Assembly: GCA_963720075.1 (NCBI GenBank)
Contig: CAVREG010000019.1
Location: 310,001-374,000, forward strand
Reading direction: 5' to 3'
Source of the DNA: PALSA-188 sp963720075
GTDB taxonomy: Bacteria; Acidobacteriota; Terriglobia; Terriglobales; Acidobacteriaceae
Length of the DNA: 64,000 nt
A program made the translations under genes and the position numbers. Below are positions 16,700 through 25,359 of this stretch, piece after piece. How positions within the stretch are numbered: position 1 is the stretch's first letter; every line of letters starts with the position of its first letter. The notes under the pieces are model-generated. The model worked only from the letters and a program-made list of their open reading frames with translations, was not told the DNA's origin and searched no databases.

Positions 16700-18136
16700 C
16701 TAAACTCCTACCGGTTCGGTTTGTTTTGCGGAGGCCAGTTCCAGGCCGAGATATTGCTTTGCATTGCGAAAGCAGATGTTGCGGATCATCGTGCCGAGAA
16801 GCTGCTCGTCATTCGGCAGTTCGCCATTTTCTACGTCGCGGCCGATCAGGTTGCACAGCACGCGGCGAAAATATTCGTGCCTTGGAAATGACATGAATGA
16901 TCGCGAGTCGGTTAGCATACCGACGAAACGCGAGAGCAGTCCATTATTGGAAAGAGCATTCAGTTGCCATTCGATTGCCTCTTTCTGATCGAGATACCAC
17001 CAGCCACTGCCGAATTGAATCTTTCCCGCGACCGAGCCATCCTGAAAATTTCCGACTGCTGTGGCGAATACATAATTGTCAGCGGGATTCACGTTGTACA
17101 CGATCATCTTTGGCAGCAAGTTTTCCTGCGAAAGATGATCTAGAAACCGGCAGAAGGCCTCGGCCTGCGGCCAATCGCCTACGCTATCGAATCCCGTGTT
17201 TGGCCCTATTTCCCGGGTTTGGCGAGTGTTGGCGTTGCGAATTGCGCCGAGGTGCAATTGCTTGGTCCAACCTTTTTCGGCATCCATGCGGCCGAAGAAA
17301 AGCATTAGGAAAGAAGCGAATTGCTCACGCTCGTCGCCGGTGGCGGCATTACCCGCGCGAGCCTTGGCGAAAATAGCGGCAGCCTGAGTCTCGGTGCAAC
17401 GCGAAGAATAACAATAGGGCAAGCCGTGGTCAGAGAGCCTTCCGCCATTGGCGTGGAAGAAGTCGTGACGCTGTTTCAGGGCATCGAGAAAATGCTGAAA
17501 ATTCGATACCGCAATATTACTTGCGCCTTCCAGCCGTTCTACCCACGCATTGAACGATTTCGGTGTATGTACCAACAGTGCGCCATCGGGGCGGAAGGTT
17601 GGATAGACGCGGAGGTCCCCCCCAGAAGTATTGACTGCCCGATGATGCGAAAGGTCGTCGCAGGGGTCGTCCGTAGTGCAGGCGGCTTGAACGTTGAACT
17701 TGCGAAGAATCCCTTTTGCCGACAGGTCACGCGACCGGAGCAGTGTGTTTGCCCGATCCCAAACGGACTTGGCATTGTTTTCGTTCAGTAATTCGCTGAT
17801 GCCGAAACATCTTTTCAGTTCGAGATGAGTCCAGTGATAAAGCGGATTTCGCAGCGTGAATGGAACGGTGCGAGCCCACGCGAGAAATTTTTCGTATGGC
17901 GATGCGTCGCCAGTGCAGTAGCGCTCGGCAACTCCATTTGCCCGCATCACCCGCCATTTGTAGTGGTCGCCCTCGAGCCAGATTTCGAATAGATTCTGGA
18001 AGATTCGATCGGATGCTATGTCCGCAGGAGGAAGGTGGGAATGAAAGTCCAGAATAGGTTGATCGGCTGCGTAATCGTGATACAGGCGCCGGGCCGTCTC
18101 GGAATGCAGCAGAAAATCATCGTGGATGAATTCCAT
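16700..18136 (-). CDS. uxaC: Glucuronate (uronate) isomerase
   Basis: It interconverts D-glucuronate and D-fructuronate (or galacturonate and tagaturonate) in the cytoplasm. The 478-residue protein has the amidohydrolase-fold UxaC hallmarks: the metal pair in ILDFHSHLPP near the N-terminus, then WRVMRANGV, CTTDDPCDDL and VGMLTDSRSFMSFPRHEYFRR near the C-terminus. The ATG at 18136 is preferred because GGAG lies six bases upstream; another ATG 12 bases earlier has no ribosome site. It is convergent with manD. The enzyme linking them, fructuronate reductase (UxuB), is not in this window. Confidence 0.95.
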   Translation of the reverse strand: MEFIHDDFLLHSETARRLYHDYAADQPILDFHSHLPPADIASDRIFQNLFEIWLEGDHYKWRVMRANGVAERYCTGDASPYEKFLAWARTVPFTLRNPLYHWTHLELKRCFGISELLNENNAKSVWDRANTLLRSRDLSAKGILRKFNVQAACTTDDPCDDLSHHRAVNTSGGDLRVYPTFRPDGALLVHTPKSFNAWVERLEGASNIAVSNFQHFLDALKQRHDFFHANGGRLSDHGLPYCYSSRCTETQAAAIFAKARAGNAATGDEREQFASFLMLFFGRMDAEKGWTKQLHLGAIRNANTRQTREIGPNTGFDSVGDWPQAEAFCRFLDHLSQENLLPKMIVYNVNPADNYVFATAVGNFQDGSVAGKIQFGSGWWYLDQKEAIEWQLNALSNNGLLSRFVGMLTDSRSFMSFPRHEYFRRVLCNLIGRDVENGELPNDEQLLGTMIRNICFRNAKQYLGLELASAKQTEPVGV

Positions 18137-18188
18137 GCAAGGCTCCATTGTCGAATGGCGCTGTTTAGCCGGAAGCTGTTGAGCAATT

Positions 18189-18265
18189 TGGGGTGGGAGA
18201 CGGGAATTGAACCCGCAACGTCCGGAGCCACAGTCCGGTGCTCTGCCGATTGAGCTACTCCCACC
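18189..18265 (-). tRNA. tRNA-His (GTG)
   Basis: A 77-base cloverleaf with acceptor stem GTGGGAG/CTCCCAC, the extra 5' G typical of tRNA-His opposite discriminator C, and an encoded CCA. The anticodon stem CCGGA/TCCGG presents a loop with GTG, and the T-loop reads TTCAATT. It lies 53 bases upstream of uxaC on the same strand. Confidence 0.96.
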
Positions 18266-18276
18266 GCAGGTTCTCG

Positions 18277-18282
18277 ATTATA
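18277..18282 (-). promoter_or_regulatory. -10 box of tRNA-His
   Basis: A perfect TATAAT on the minus strand ends about 11 bases before the tRNA 5' end. No clear -35 hexamer is seen at 16-18 bases. Confidence 0.55.
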
Positions 18283-18379
18283 GCAACTCGATGGGGGCAT
18301 GGCGTTATCCCATGGGACTTTCTACCGCCGAAGGATATCGCGCGTACTGTCACCGTTGTCGGCCCGCAGCGAGCATCCG

Positions 18380-18413
18380 CTACACGCGAGAGCCTTCGCA
18401 AGCTCAGGATGAC
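18380..18413. repeat. Dispersed palindromic repeat, family A, copy 3
   Basis: CTACACGCGAGAGCCTTCGC followed by AAGCTCAGGATGAC, a slightly diverged short copy. It ends 30 bases before the first recognisable transposase codons, so it marks or lies near the left edge of the insertion-sequence remnant. Confidence 0.75.
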
Positions 18414-18442
18414 CCCTAAGAGAACTATATCCTATCTACAAA

Positions 18443-18958
18443 TTTACGCGGAACATGCATATTGACAAGCGGGAGCGCCGAATCACTGGCACAGGAGGGA
18501 AAGACAAAACGGTGGTCATGGGAATTTTGGAACGTGGCGGAAAGGTTTGTGCTGCGGTGATTCCGAGCCGTCACAAGGGCGTTTTGCAAGCGAAAGTGAA
18601 AGAGCACGTTGCCGCCGGAACTGCGCTCTATACCGATGCACTCAAGTCCTACGACGGCCTGACGCAAGAGTACGCGCACAAGGTTGTGGATCACGCTGAG
18701 GCTTATGTTGACGGGCGGGTTCACACGAACGGGTTAGAAAATTTCTGGTCACTCCTGAAACGCGGGATCAGCGGCACTTATGTTTCCGTCGAGCCATTCC
18801 ATTTGTTTCGCTACTTGGATGAGCAGACGTTCCGATTCAACAACCGCAAACAGCCGATGGACGATTCAGCCCGTTTCTACAGCTTGCTGTCGCAGGTTGC
18901 GGGGCGGAGACTCACGTATGCGGAGTTGACGGGCAAGGCAGATGCGACGCCAGCCTAA
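18443..18958 (+). pseudogene. IS1595-family transposase, 5'-truncated
   Basis: The DDE catalytic half of an ISXO2-like (IS1595) transposase. The open frame gives about 168 residues from MHIDKRERRITGTGGKDKTV. It includes TDALKSYDGL (catalytic Asp), then VHTNGLENFWSLLKRGISGTY (catalytic Glu/Asn region) and the FHLFRYLDEQTFRFNNRK tail. Complete members have around 300 residues with an N-terminal zinc ribbon, which is missing. Upstream homology stops within a few codons (FTRN), next to a family A repeat. No terminal inverted repeats were found, so it is a non-autonomous remnant, although the remaining frame is clean. Confidence 0.88.
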
Positions 18959-19134
18959 CGTTTCGCGCCAGAATCGCGGAAAGCGGAAGCGCGTTTAGTC
19001 TTTCGCTTCTTCGCTCGTTTTTCCGCTTCGAGTCTTGCTTTTAGTTCGGAGTGGGAAACCTGGAGAACTTTCCCTAGAAGATTTGAGAACGCCTGATATT
19101 CAGCGGGTGTTCCGGGTTTTCGCTTCGTAGCCAT
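18955..19134 (-). CDS. Small basic protein accompanying the IS1595 remnant
   Basis: A 59-residue basic protein, MATKRKPGTPAEYQAFSNLL onward, with a helical KARLEAEKRAKKRKTKR segment and a basic C-terminus. It runs opposite to the transposase and overlaps its 3' end by four bases. From memory, small proteins of this kind with HSELKARLEAEKR often lie beside transposases of this group, so it is probably a passenger or accessory gene of the element. The start ATG lacks a strong ribosome site. Function unknown. Confidence 0.55.
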   Translation of the reverse strand: MATKRKPGTPAEYQAFSNLLGKVLQVSHSELKARLEAEKRAKKRKTKRASAFRDSGAKR

Positions 19135-19189
19135 ACTATACTTCGCAGTGTAGCACCCACTCGACCACGGACCAAAAGGGGGAATGAGC

Positions 19190-19702
19190 ATGGCGGCACT
19201 TGCAGAGATTCGACTGGAAGAGATCAATGCGAAAGAGGATTTATCTCTAAGGCTCGGAGATGCGCTTGATGTGAAAGCCAGTATCGGCTTAGCGATAATT
19301 CTCTTTCTCGCCACGCAATCGGCATATCTCTTGGATAAGGGACTTCCGCGCCTTCTAGTTGTCGTGCAGCTTGTTTCGATTGTTTGCGTTGTGCTGGCCG
19401 CGCTCTTCGCGCTCTTCGAGCTTTGGCCGCGCGTTTATGTTCTGCCAGAACCGGAGTCGCCCATTATCTCCCAGCGGATCGACCAACTGACGAGCCACTA
19501 TAGCGCGTATCCCGATCTCGACACGAACGTGGCGAACGCACTGTTACACGATGAGATGCAGTGGGCCGCGAATCGCATTGCCGATAACCAGAAAAAGAAT
19601 CGCCACAAATCAACGCTGCTTGAGTGGTCGTTTTGGTTCACCTTTATCGCGGTGGTGGTAAACCTTCTTACCGTCGTCCTCTCCGTCAAGACGATCTTCT
19701 AA
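19190..19702 (+). CDS. Small membrane protein with 2+1 helix topology, unknown function
   Basis: About 170 residues: a short N-terminal amphipathic stretch, two helices (~28-46 and ~52-76), a soluble middle of about 60 residues (~77-140) ending in ANRIADNQKKNRHKSTLLEW, and a third helix at the C-terminus (FTFIAVVVNLLTVVLSV). The pattern LDVKAS at the first helix and a lysine-rich segment before the last helix resemble effector-type membrane modules such as PycTM/SLATT, but I cannot confirm homology. AGGGGGA precedes the second ATG by six bases, so I start at 19190 instead of 19184. It lies next to the IS remnant. Confidence 0.7.
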   Translation: MAALAEIRLEEINAKEDLSLRLGDALDVKASIGLAIILFLATQSAYLLDKGLPRLLVVVQLVSIVCVVLAALFALFELWPRVYVLPEPESPIISQRIDQLTSHYSAYPDLDTNVANALLHDEMQWAANRIADNQKKNRHKSTLLEWSFWFTFIAVVVNLLTVVLSVKTIF

Positions 19703-19832
19703 ACGGTTCGCCCGGTTGTCGGTCCGGTGGTGGTGGCGGCGGCGGATCGGGGTTGTTGTCTCGAAATGGTCGTGGTTCTGGCGGTTCGGCGCGCGGCGGT
19801 TGCGGTTGCTGCGGTTCGGTAGGTCTGGTCAT
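19686..19832 (-). CDS. Possible proline-rich 48-residue protein, antisense to membrane gene end
   Basis: The minus strand encodes MTRPTEPQQPQPPRAEPPEP, then RPFRDNNPD, seven prolines and a basic end. The opposite strand would give an implausible glycine run, which slightly favours this frame. A perfect TATAAT (19845-19840) lies seven bases before the ATG, which would make the mRNA leaderless; there is no ribosome site. It overlaps the last 17 bases of the membrane-protein gene. It could equally be a chance frame in GC-rich simple sequence. Confidence 0.25.
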   Translation of the reverse strand: MTRPTEPQQPQPPRAEPPEPRPFRDNNPDPPPPPPPDRQPGEPFRRSS

Positions 19833-19904
19833 TTCGCAGATTATAGCGGAGTTGGTTATCGAAGTATATAGTTGCCCAAAATTGGAATGATATGGCAGGA
19901 CTTT

Positions 19905-21173
19905 TTAGCCTCTGCCGACGCCGACGTATTCGAAGCCGAGGGCACGCAAGCGGACCGAATCCAGCAGATTTTTGGTGTCTACGATTAGCGGACGCTTGAG
20001 CAAATTCTTAATGCGGCTGAAATCTAGAGCGCGGAATTCTGGCCAGCCGGTTCCTACGACGAGCGCGTCCATGCCTTCGGCGGCGGCGTAGGGCGTCTCG
20101 CAATAATAGACTGTCCCATTCAGCTCAAGTCGCGCTTCAGGGATGGCAACTGGGTCATAAGCGCGAACACGCGCTCCCTTCGAAACGAGGTTGCGGGCCA
20201 GTTGCATGGACGATGATCCGGCGACGGAATTCGTGTTGGGCTTAAAGGCCAGGCCCAGGATGCCGACGTCCTTGTTCTGCACCGATTCGATGAAGCCGGA
20301 AATCTTGGCAGCCAATCCCTCAGCCAGATTGCTGTTAACCTCCCGCGCAGCGGAAAGCACTTTCAGGGGCACGCCATTCTTCTGCGCAAGTTTTGCGAGA
20401 GAGTCCATATCGGACTCAGCGAAGAGTCCGCCCATGCCGGCTCCGGGCTGCAAGCAGCGAGGCGCTATCTTTTTGTCCAAGCCAAGGGCTAGCGAGAGAT
20501 TCACCGCGTCCGCGTTTACCTTCTCGCACAAACTGGCGAGCTCGTTAATGAACGAAATCTTGGTTGCGACAAAAGCAGTCGCTGATTCGCGCACCAGTTC
20601 CGCAGTCTCGTGGTTGGTCACAATGACCGGAACTCCGCGCATGACCAGCGGATGGAATACTTGTTTGATGGCTAGAACGGCATCATTCGAAGAGGTGCCG
20701 AGGATGATGCGGTCAGGCCAGTTGAAATCCTCGACGGCGCATCCCGGGGTAAAAAACACGGGCTGCGAAACGATTGTGGCCTTCAATCCAGCTTGCAACA
20801 CCGCCTGCTCAATGGCCGACGCCGTTCCCACGGAAACCGGAGTCGTAATCGTAATAATCGGCGGTTTTGTAGCACAACGCGTGATGCGTAAAACCAGGTT
20901 CGGAAGTTCCTGCACGGTGTCTTCGGCGAGGAAGATGACTTGCGATTTGCGCGCGAAAGATTCGATATCGGTCGAATACACCAGGCGACCGGAGCGCACG
21001 TTTCGCTTGATCACTTCGTTCAGATTTTTTTCGTAAAAAGGGATGTTGCCCTGGGCCATCTCAACCATTCGGGAGCTGTCTGGATGACAGCAGGTCACCG
21101 GCGTACCAAAATCGGCTAAACAAGCCGAGATCACTGTGCCGAGGTACCCCGCGCCGTAAACGCCTATTTGCAT
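19905..21173 (-). CDS. UDP-glucose 6-dehydrogenase homologue lacking catalytic residues
   Basis: A 422-residue member of the UDP-glucose/GDP-mannose dehydrogenase family. The NAD-binding start MQIGVYGAGYLGT, the middle segment TKISFINELASLCE and the C-terminal domain (DVGILGLAFKPNTNSVAGSS) are clear. The active site is not canonical. The usual GGSCFPKD loop reads GAGMGGLFAESD, with Phe251 at the catalytic-Cys position. The usual PEFLREG reads PVFFTPG (138-144). The region of the conserved Lys and Asn reads AELVRESAT. It therefore probably cannot do the standard two-step oxidation to UDP-glucuronate. AGGA precedes this ATG; a longer upstream frame has no family similarity. It stands alone, so function is open. 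Confidence 0.85.
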   Translation of the reverse strand: MQIGVYGAGYLGTVISACLADFGTPVTCCHPDSSRMVEMAQGNIPFYEKNLNEVIKRNVRSGRLVYSTDIESFARKSQVIFLAEDTVQELPNLVLRITRCATKPPIITITTPVSVGTASAIEQAVLQAGLKATIVSQPVFFTPGCAVEDFNWPDRIILGTSSNDAVLAIKQVFHPLVMRGVPVIVTNHETAELVRESATAFVATKISFINELASLCEKVNADAVNLSLALGLDKKIAPRCLQPGAGMGGLFAESDMDSLAKLAQKNGVPLKVLSAAREVNSNLAEGLAAKISGFIESVQNKDVGILGLAFKPNTNSVAGSSSMQLARNLVSKGARVRAYDPVAIPEARLELNGTVYYCETPYAAAEGMDALVVGTGWPEFRALDFSRIKNLLKRPLIVDTKNLLDSVRLRALGFEYVGVGRG

Positions 21174-21382
21174 TGATCCTCCCCGGGAAGAGCGCCCGGA
21201 AGCTGCCAGCAGAGGGCGATTTGCGCCTTTTCCGTAGCACGCCAACCTCTTATTTACGCTTGTGGCCTTTTGTTGGCAATGCACGAGAGGGACGTGTACC
21301 GCCAGAAGGGGAATATGTCCCAATGGGAATCTGGACAGGCGGAAGAGGAAGGAATCTTTTTTTTGAGTAATTTAACTCTTGG

Positions 21383-21931
21383 CTATCGCTTGAGTAGAGG
21401 ACGGCCTAGCGGGATCTCCGCCAAATCCACCCATCGGTTCAGAGCTTCTTCGCGGACGAAGGTTAACTGATCCACATGAATGCAGCGGCTACCCTCAAAT
21501 TCGGACCAACGCCGACTGGCAATTCGATAGGCGTCCTGCGCCTCGTCCTCGGCTCCCATCTTCACAATCGTTAGGTGAGGCAGGTATGGCCAGGGTTCTC
21601 CTGAGGCAAGCACAGCGGTGTTAAGACGAGTGTGCAGTTCCGTCATGCGGAAGGCGGCGTGGGCCACACGAATGAAAACGGTTGGCGTTACCGGAATAAA
21701 AGTCTCAACTTCCCCAAGAGAAACATCGAAGGGTTCGATGGTATTACACACTTCCTCGATCAATGCCTGCGCTGAAGCTTCATCGCCATTCAGGCACCGT
21801 GGAGGCAGCAAACTTAGGTGGGCGGCCAGATGCGGGAGATTGGGATGCAGTTCCTGCCTGATATTTTGGATGAATTCCCTGACTGGATCCTTAACGTAGG
21901 CCACCAGGCCATACCGCGAAGCGCGCGTCAT
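21383..21931 (-). CDS. 2H phosphoesterase / 2'-5' RNA ligase-like protein
   Basis: A 182-residue cytoplasmic protein of the 2H superfamily, with two H-x-(S/T) motifs: AAHLSLLPP near residue 40 and LPHLTIVKMG near residue 117. These form the catalytic dyad that opens 2',3'-cyclic phosphates or acts in RNA/nucleotide repair. Length matches the LigT-like group. A TATAAT box lies only nine bases upstream of this ATG, so the mRNA is nearly leaderless and a further-upstream ATG in frame cannot be used from that promoter. Substrate unknown. Confidence 0.85.
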   Translation of the reverse strand: MTRASRYGLVAYVKDPVREFIQNIRQELHPNLPHLAAHLSLLPPRCLNGDEASAQALIEEVCNTIEPFDVSLGEVETFIPVTPTVFIRVAHAAFRMTELHTRLNTAVLASGEPWPYLPHLTIVKMGAEDEAQDAYRIASRRWSEFEGSRCIHVDQLTFVREEALNRWVDLAEIPLGRPLLKR

Positions 21932-21940
21932 GCAAAATAG

Positions 21941-21946
21941 ATTATA
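21941..21946 (-). promoter_or_regulatory. -10 box of the 2H phosphoesterase gene
   Basis: A perfect TATAAT on the minus strand, nine bases before the chosen ATG, implies a leader of about 0-3 bases. No good -35 element is visible. Confidence 0.45.
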
Positions 21947-22001
21947 GCGCTTCGGGTAATCGCACCGTCTCACGAACTGCGGCTTACTTTCGAAGCTCAG
22001 T

Positions 22002-22007
22002 TATAAT
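22002..22007 (+). promoter_or_regulatory. -10 box of tRNA-Pro
   Basis: TATAAT lies 16 bases upstream of the mature tRNA 5' end, compatible with transcription start near 22014. The -35 region has no clear consensus. Confidence 0.5.
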
Positions 22008-22023
22008 CGGACGATACCAGAGT

Positions 22024-22100
22024 CGGGGCGTAGCGCAGCCTGGTAGCGCACCTGCCTTGGGCGCAGGGGGTCGTAGGTTCAAATCCTATCGCCCCGACCA
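22024..22100 (+). tRNA. tRNA-Pro (TGG)
   Basis: A 77-base cloverleaf with acceptor stem CGGGGCG/CGCCCCG, discriminator A and encoded CCA. The anticodon stem CCTGC/GCAGG carries a seven-base loop CTTGGGC with anticodon TGG. D-arm and T-loop (GGTTCAAATCC) are regular. Confidence 0.97.
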
Positions 22101-22161
22101 AATTTCATCCTGCATTCTCAGCAAATTGCAGGCACACCGATTTTGCGGGGGGGTCGACAGC

Positions 22162-23863
22162 TCACTTCGAAGGATCGGCCTTCATCGTTGCCTTCTCCAA
22201 GTATGCAAACGCTCCGGCATTTCTTGGATTGAGTGCCAGAGAATGACGGTAGTTGAGGATCGCGAGATCCAACTGTCCGTTGTCTGCGTACGCCTCTGCC
22301 AAGCTGTCATAGACATTCCAAGAGTCTGGGTATTGGCTGGTATTCAACGCGAACAACGCGATAGCGGCCTCGAATTGATTGGCGTTGAGCAAGCGGTATC
22401 CCAAGGCATTCACCACACTTTCCGAAAGTTTGTCTGCGGGTTTAGCATGAGTCTCAAAGTCACGAATAGCAGCTACGGTACCCGCTGTGTCAACTGCGGC
22501 CTGGAATGCCGAATCCATCTCCTCGACTCGCTTATATCCCTGCACTTGTGCTTCGATCATCGCCATTAAAGCCGCGTGATCGAACCAGCGACCACTCACC
22601 ATTACTCCAAGCGGTTCGTGCAGATTGTGAACGTCCAGCAGCGGGTTGGCAGAGAGCAGGATAAGGTCGGCCGCCGCTCCAGGCGAAATCGTTCCGAACT
22701 CGTCGGCGCCGGACACGAATTGGTGAATGAACTGCCAGGGGACACGAGTTGCGGCGGAGAGCGCTTGGAAGGGCGTGAGTCCTGCCCCAACGAGCTGCTC
22801 GACATCATCATCGAGTGAGCTCCCAGGCATGCCGCCTCCTGGGCTGTCAGTACCAGCCAATAACGGTACGCCTGCATTTGATAACGCGAGCGTCAGCTTC
22901 TTCAGGATGGCGAATTCAGGCTCAAAGCGATCGGAAGCCCTTGCTGGCCGGTCTTCCAACCACTCTTCGCGGATATCTGGCGGCAGAAAAGAAATGTCCG
23001 GCTCAGCCAGGCGCTTGTCAAACGATTTTGGGTCGGAGGTCCTCTGGGTCAAGGGCGGCAAAGAACGAGAGATTCGGAGTGACATATGCGCCCCAATGCT
23101 TCGTCAACCCGACGGCCGGGGTAATCTTTGACTCATCGGGCTTATGGCCAAAGTATGTTTTGTAATACTCCTCCGCATGAGCGATCATCACCTGCCCTTG
23201 GGCGAGGCTGCTCTTGAGTCCCACCGCTGGGGCGATATGCCCAACCATGCGATATGTTGCTTCTTCGCCTAGTCGAGCACCGCCGCAAAGATCCCGGGCT
23301 GCAGACGTCTTAGGCCTTGATGAAGTCGTAGCCTTCCAGTTTGGCGCGATCCACGGCATCTCGCGCATCGCGCTCGCAAACCGGAACATACTCCGGTCCG
23401 GGATCGCCCGGACCATCGATTAGAAAAGCCACGAAGACACGGGGGCCGGGAATCAAGCCTCTGCGAATCTCGTCGCGGGTTGAGGTAACGAACTCTGGGG
23501 GGGCGAGTCCCATATTAAGTATGGTTGTCACACCGGCTTCAAGAAACAGCGGCAGCATCTCTTTCCTGTCCACGTGCGTGTGCATGTCCGCTAACCCTGG
23601 CACTAGAAATTTGCCTCGACTGTTGATGACCGTAGTTCCAGGCGGCAGCTGCGCGGTCATCGTGGAACTGATCTCGAAGATCTTGCCGTCTCGGACAACG
23701 ACAGTTTGGTAGTCAGCACGCGGTTCGTATCCATGGGAATTCCGGAGATATCCTGGAAAGCAAAGGTGCTGTCCTTCAGAAGCATCTGCTTTGGCTGCTG
23801 ACCCCATACAGCGATTGAGCCAGCCACTGATAGGCATGTGGCAAAAGCTGACGTTAGCCGCAT
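22162..23863 (-). pseudogene. Secreted amidohydrolase with C-terminal TPRs, multiply frameshifted
   Basis: Reading across frames reconstructs one gene of about 565 codons. It has a signal peptide (MRLTSAFATCLSVAGSIAVWG), an amidohydrolase start (VVVRDGKIFEISS, then metal site VPGLADMHTHVDRKE), a middle (MVGHIAPAVGL to YVTPNLSFFA), the metal/active Asp region LLAGTDSPG with TPFQALSAAT and GAAADLILL, and two TPR repeats (AIALFALNTSQYPDSW and AILNYRHSLALNPRN). The parts lie in three frames, with changes near 23710, between 23310 and 23245, and near 23050, plus an apparent in-frame stop in the AKKQHI region. At least four lesions in one gene point to genuine decay. The TPR end lies 62 bases from tRNA-Pro. 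Confidence 0.85.
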
Positions 23864-24341
23864 CAGCGTTCACTCCTCGAATGCACAAGTCTTCCCAAGG
23901 TTCTATACGAGAACTCGTGAGAGTTTGTTCCCGAAGCCTAGAGACCTGGTGAGGGGTTCGTTTGAACTTTTCAAGATCAGTAGCGTGAAAACGTTCTTCT
24001 TAACTCCCGGTTGGTCGGCTACTCGGAAGTAATCGCACCTGGTCGGCTTTTCTTCCATTTGAAAATTAACGAATGGGTAACTGTTGTAGTATCGCCATTA
24101 CACTCATTGACTGCCCCGGCCGGGAACCTCCGTTTCTCCAACTACAGGTCAAAAAATAGAGGGTTGAGCAGAAAAACCCGCACAATCCTCTGCTAGGGCC
24201 GACCAAACGAAAATATCTCGCAAGCAGCGGGAACATACTCAGCTCGCTTCTGTCTGTTACATTTGGAGGGTTTCGTACCAACCTCAACGGAGGCGCCCGT
24301 TTGCACGCGCAGCAGAGTGAGATTAAAAATTCTTTTTCGCG
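23864..24341. other. Intergenic stretch with no recognised gene
   Basis: About 480 bases separate the decayed amidohydrolase from the divergent ROK kinase gene. No supported coding frame, RNA or repeat was found. It should contain both divergent promoters, but no convincing -35/-10 pair stands out. Confidence 0.5.
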
Positions 24342-25335
24342 ATGGCGCCAATCATGAGCGAACATTCCACCAACGCGATGGGCGTAATCGGAGTGGACAT
24401 CGGAGGCACTAAAATCGCCGCCGGCGTGGTTGGCCAGGATGGCAAGATCAAACATCAGGTGCGGATTCCGATGATTTGCAATGAAGGCTCCGCAACCGGC
24501 ATGGCCGCAGTCGTCTCCGCCATTGACCTGGTGACGGAGAAACTGGGAAAGTCTGGCGAAGACAAATCGGTCCGCGGTATTGGCATGTGCAGTCCCGGAC
24601 CGCTTGATCCCAATACCGGGGTCGTAATCAATCCTCCCAATTTGCCGTGCTGGCGGAATTTTCCGCTCGCTGCTGAAATTTCCCGGATTTATTCTTTGCC
24701 TGTAAAACTCGACAATGACGCGAATGCGGCGGCCTCTGGCTGAGGCGCTTTGGGGTGCGGGCCGTGGTTATCGAAACGTTTTTTATGTCACGATCGGGAC
24801 TGGTATTGGGACTGGCATTGTGTTCGATGGCCACATTTATCACGGACGCACCGGAGCTGCGGGCGAGGGAGGACACGTCACCATTGACTACCGCGGTCCG
24901 CGTTGCGGATGCGGCAAACGCGGCTGCATTGAAGTTCTGGCATCGGGACCGGCGATTGCGAGAAGAGCGCAGGAAAGACTGCGCGAGCATCGGAATGGCG
25001 ACTCTGAAATCCTGTCTTTATCAAACGGAGATATTGGTCGCGTGACCAGCGAGATAGTCGGCCAGGCCTATGCCACCGGGGATCCTCTGGCAAAAGAAGT
25101 TCTGAGAGAGACCGTTGAGCTGCTGTCACTGTGGCTGGGAAACATGGTGGATCTTCTGGAACCGGATGTCATGATCATTGGAGGCGGGGTCGCTTCGATC
25201 CTCACACCCTTATTCGATGAAATTCGCGAGCGCATTCCCGCGTGCAGCGTGAATTCGCGGTGTCAGGAAATTCCGTTGCTTGCGGCGTCTTACGGAGCCG
25301 ACTCGGGCATCGCGGGAGGTGCGGCACTGGTATGA
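24342..25335 (+). pseudogene. ROK-family sugar kinase (glucokinase-like), single frameshift
   Basis: Two abutting frames together make one ROK kinase of about 330 residues. The first gives VIGVDIGGTKIAAGVV (ATP phosphate 1), PGPLDP and LDNDANAAA, then stops at 24741-24743. The second continues LAEALWGAGRGYRNVFYVTI, GTGIGTGIV, the ROK zinc motif CGCGKRGCIE and MIIGGGVAS. One extra base at about 24735 explains the break: removing it joins DANAAA to LAEALWGAG exactly as in the family. Every catalytic and zinc motif is otherwise intact, so this is either a recent mutation or a sequence error. It is followed by an exported AGE-family gene after 24 bases. Confidence 0.85.
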
Positions 25336-25359
25336 TCTGAGCGGCGCGGCTTCATAGGA

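Noticed and set aside
20191..21036. 281-codon plus-strand frame inside the UDP-glucose-dehydrogenase homologue
   Set aside because: Exact antisense shadow of a real gene; Ser/Arg-rich translation with no domain.
22024..22100. tRNA-Pro as attachment site of a genomic island covering the broken genes
   Set aside because: No direct repeat of the tRNA 3' end and no integrase were found in the window.
24733..24743. Programmed +1 frameshift in the ROK kinase
   Set aside because: No slippery codon, stop-codon context or stimulatory structure of known programmed sites; a simple one-base insertion explains it.
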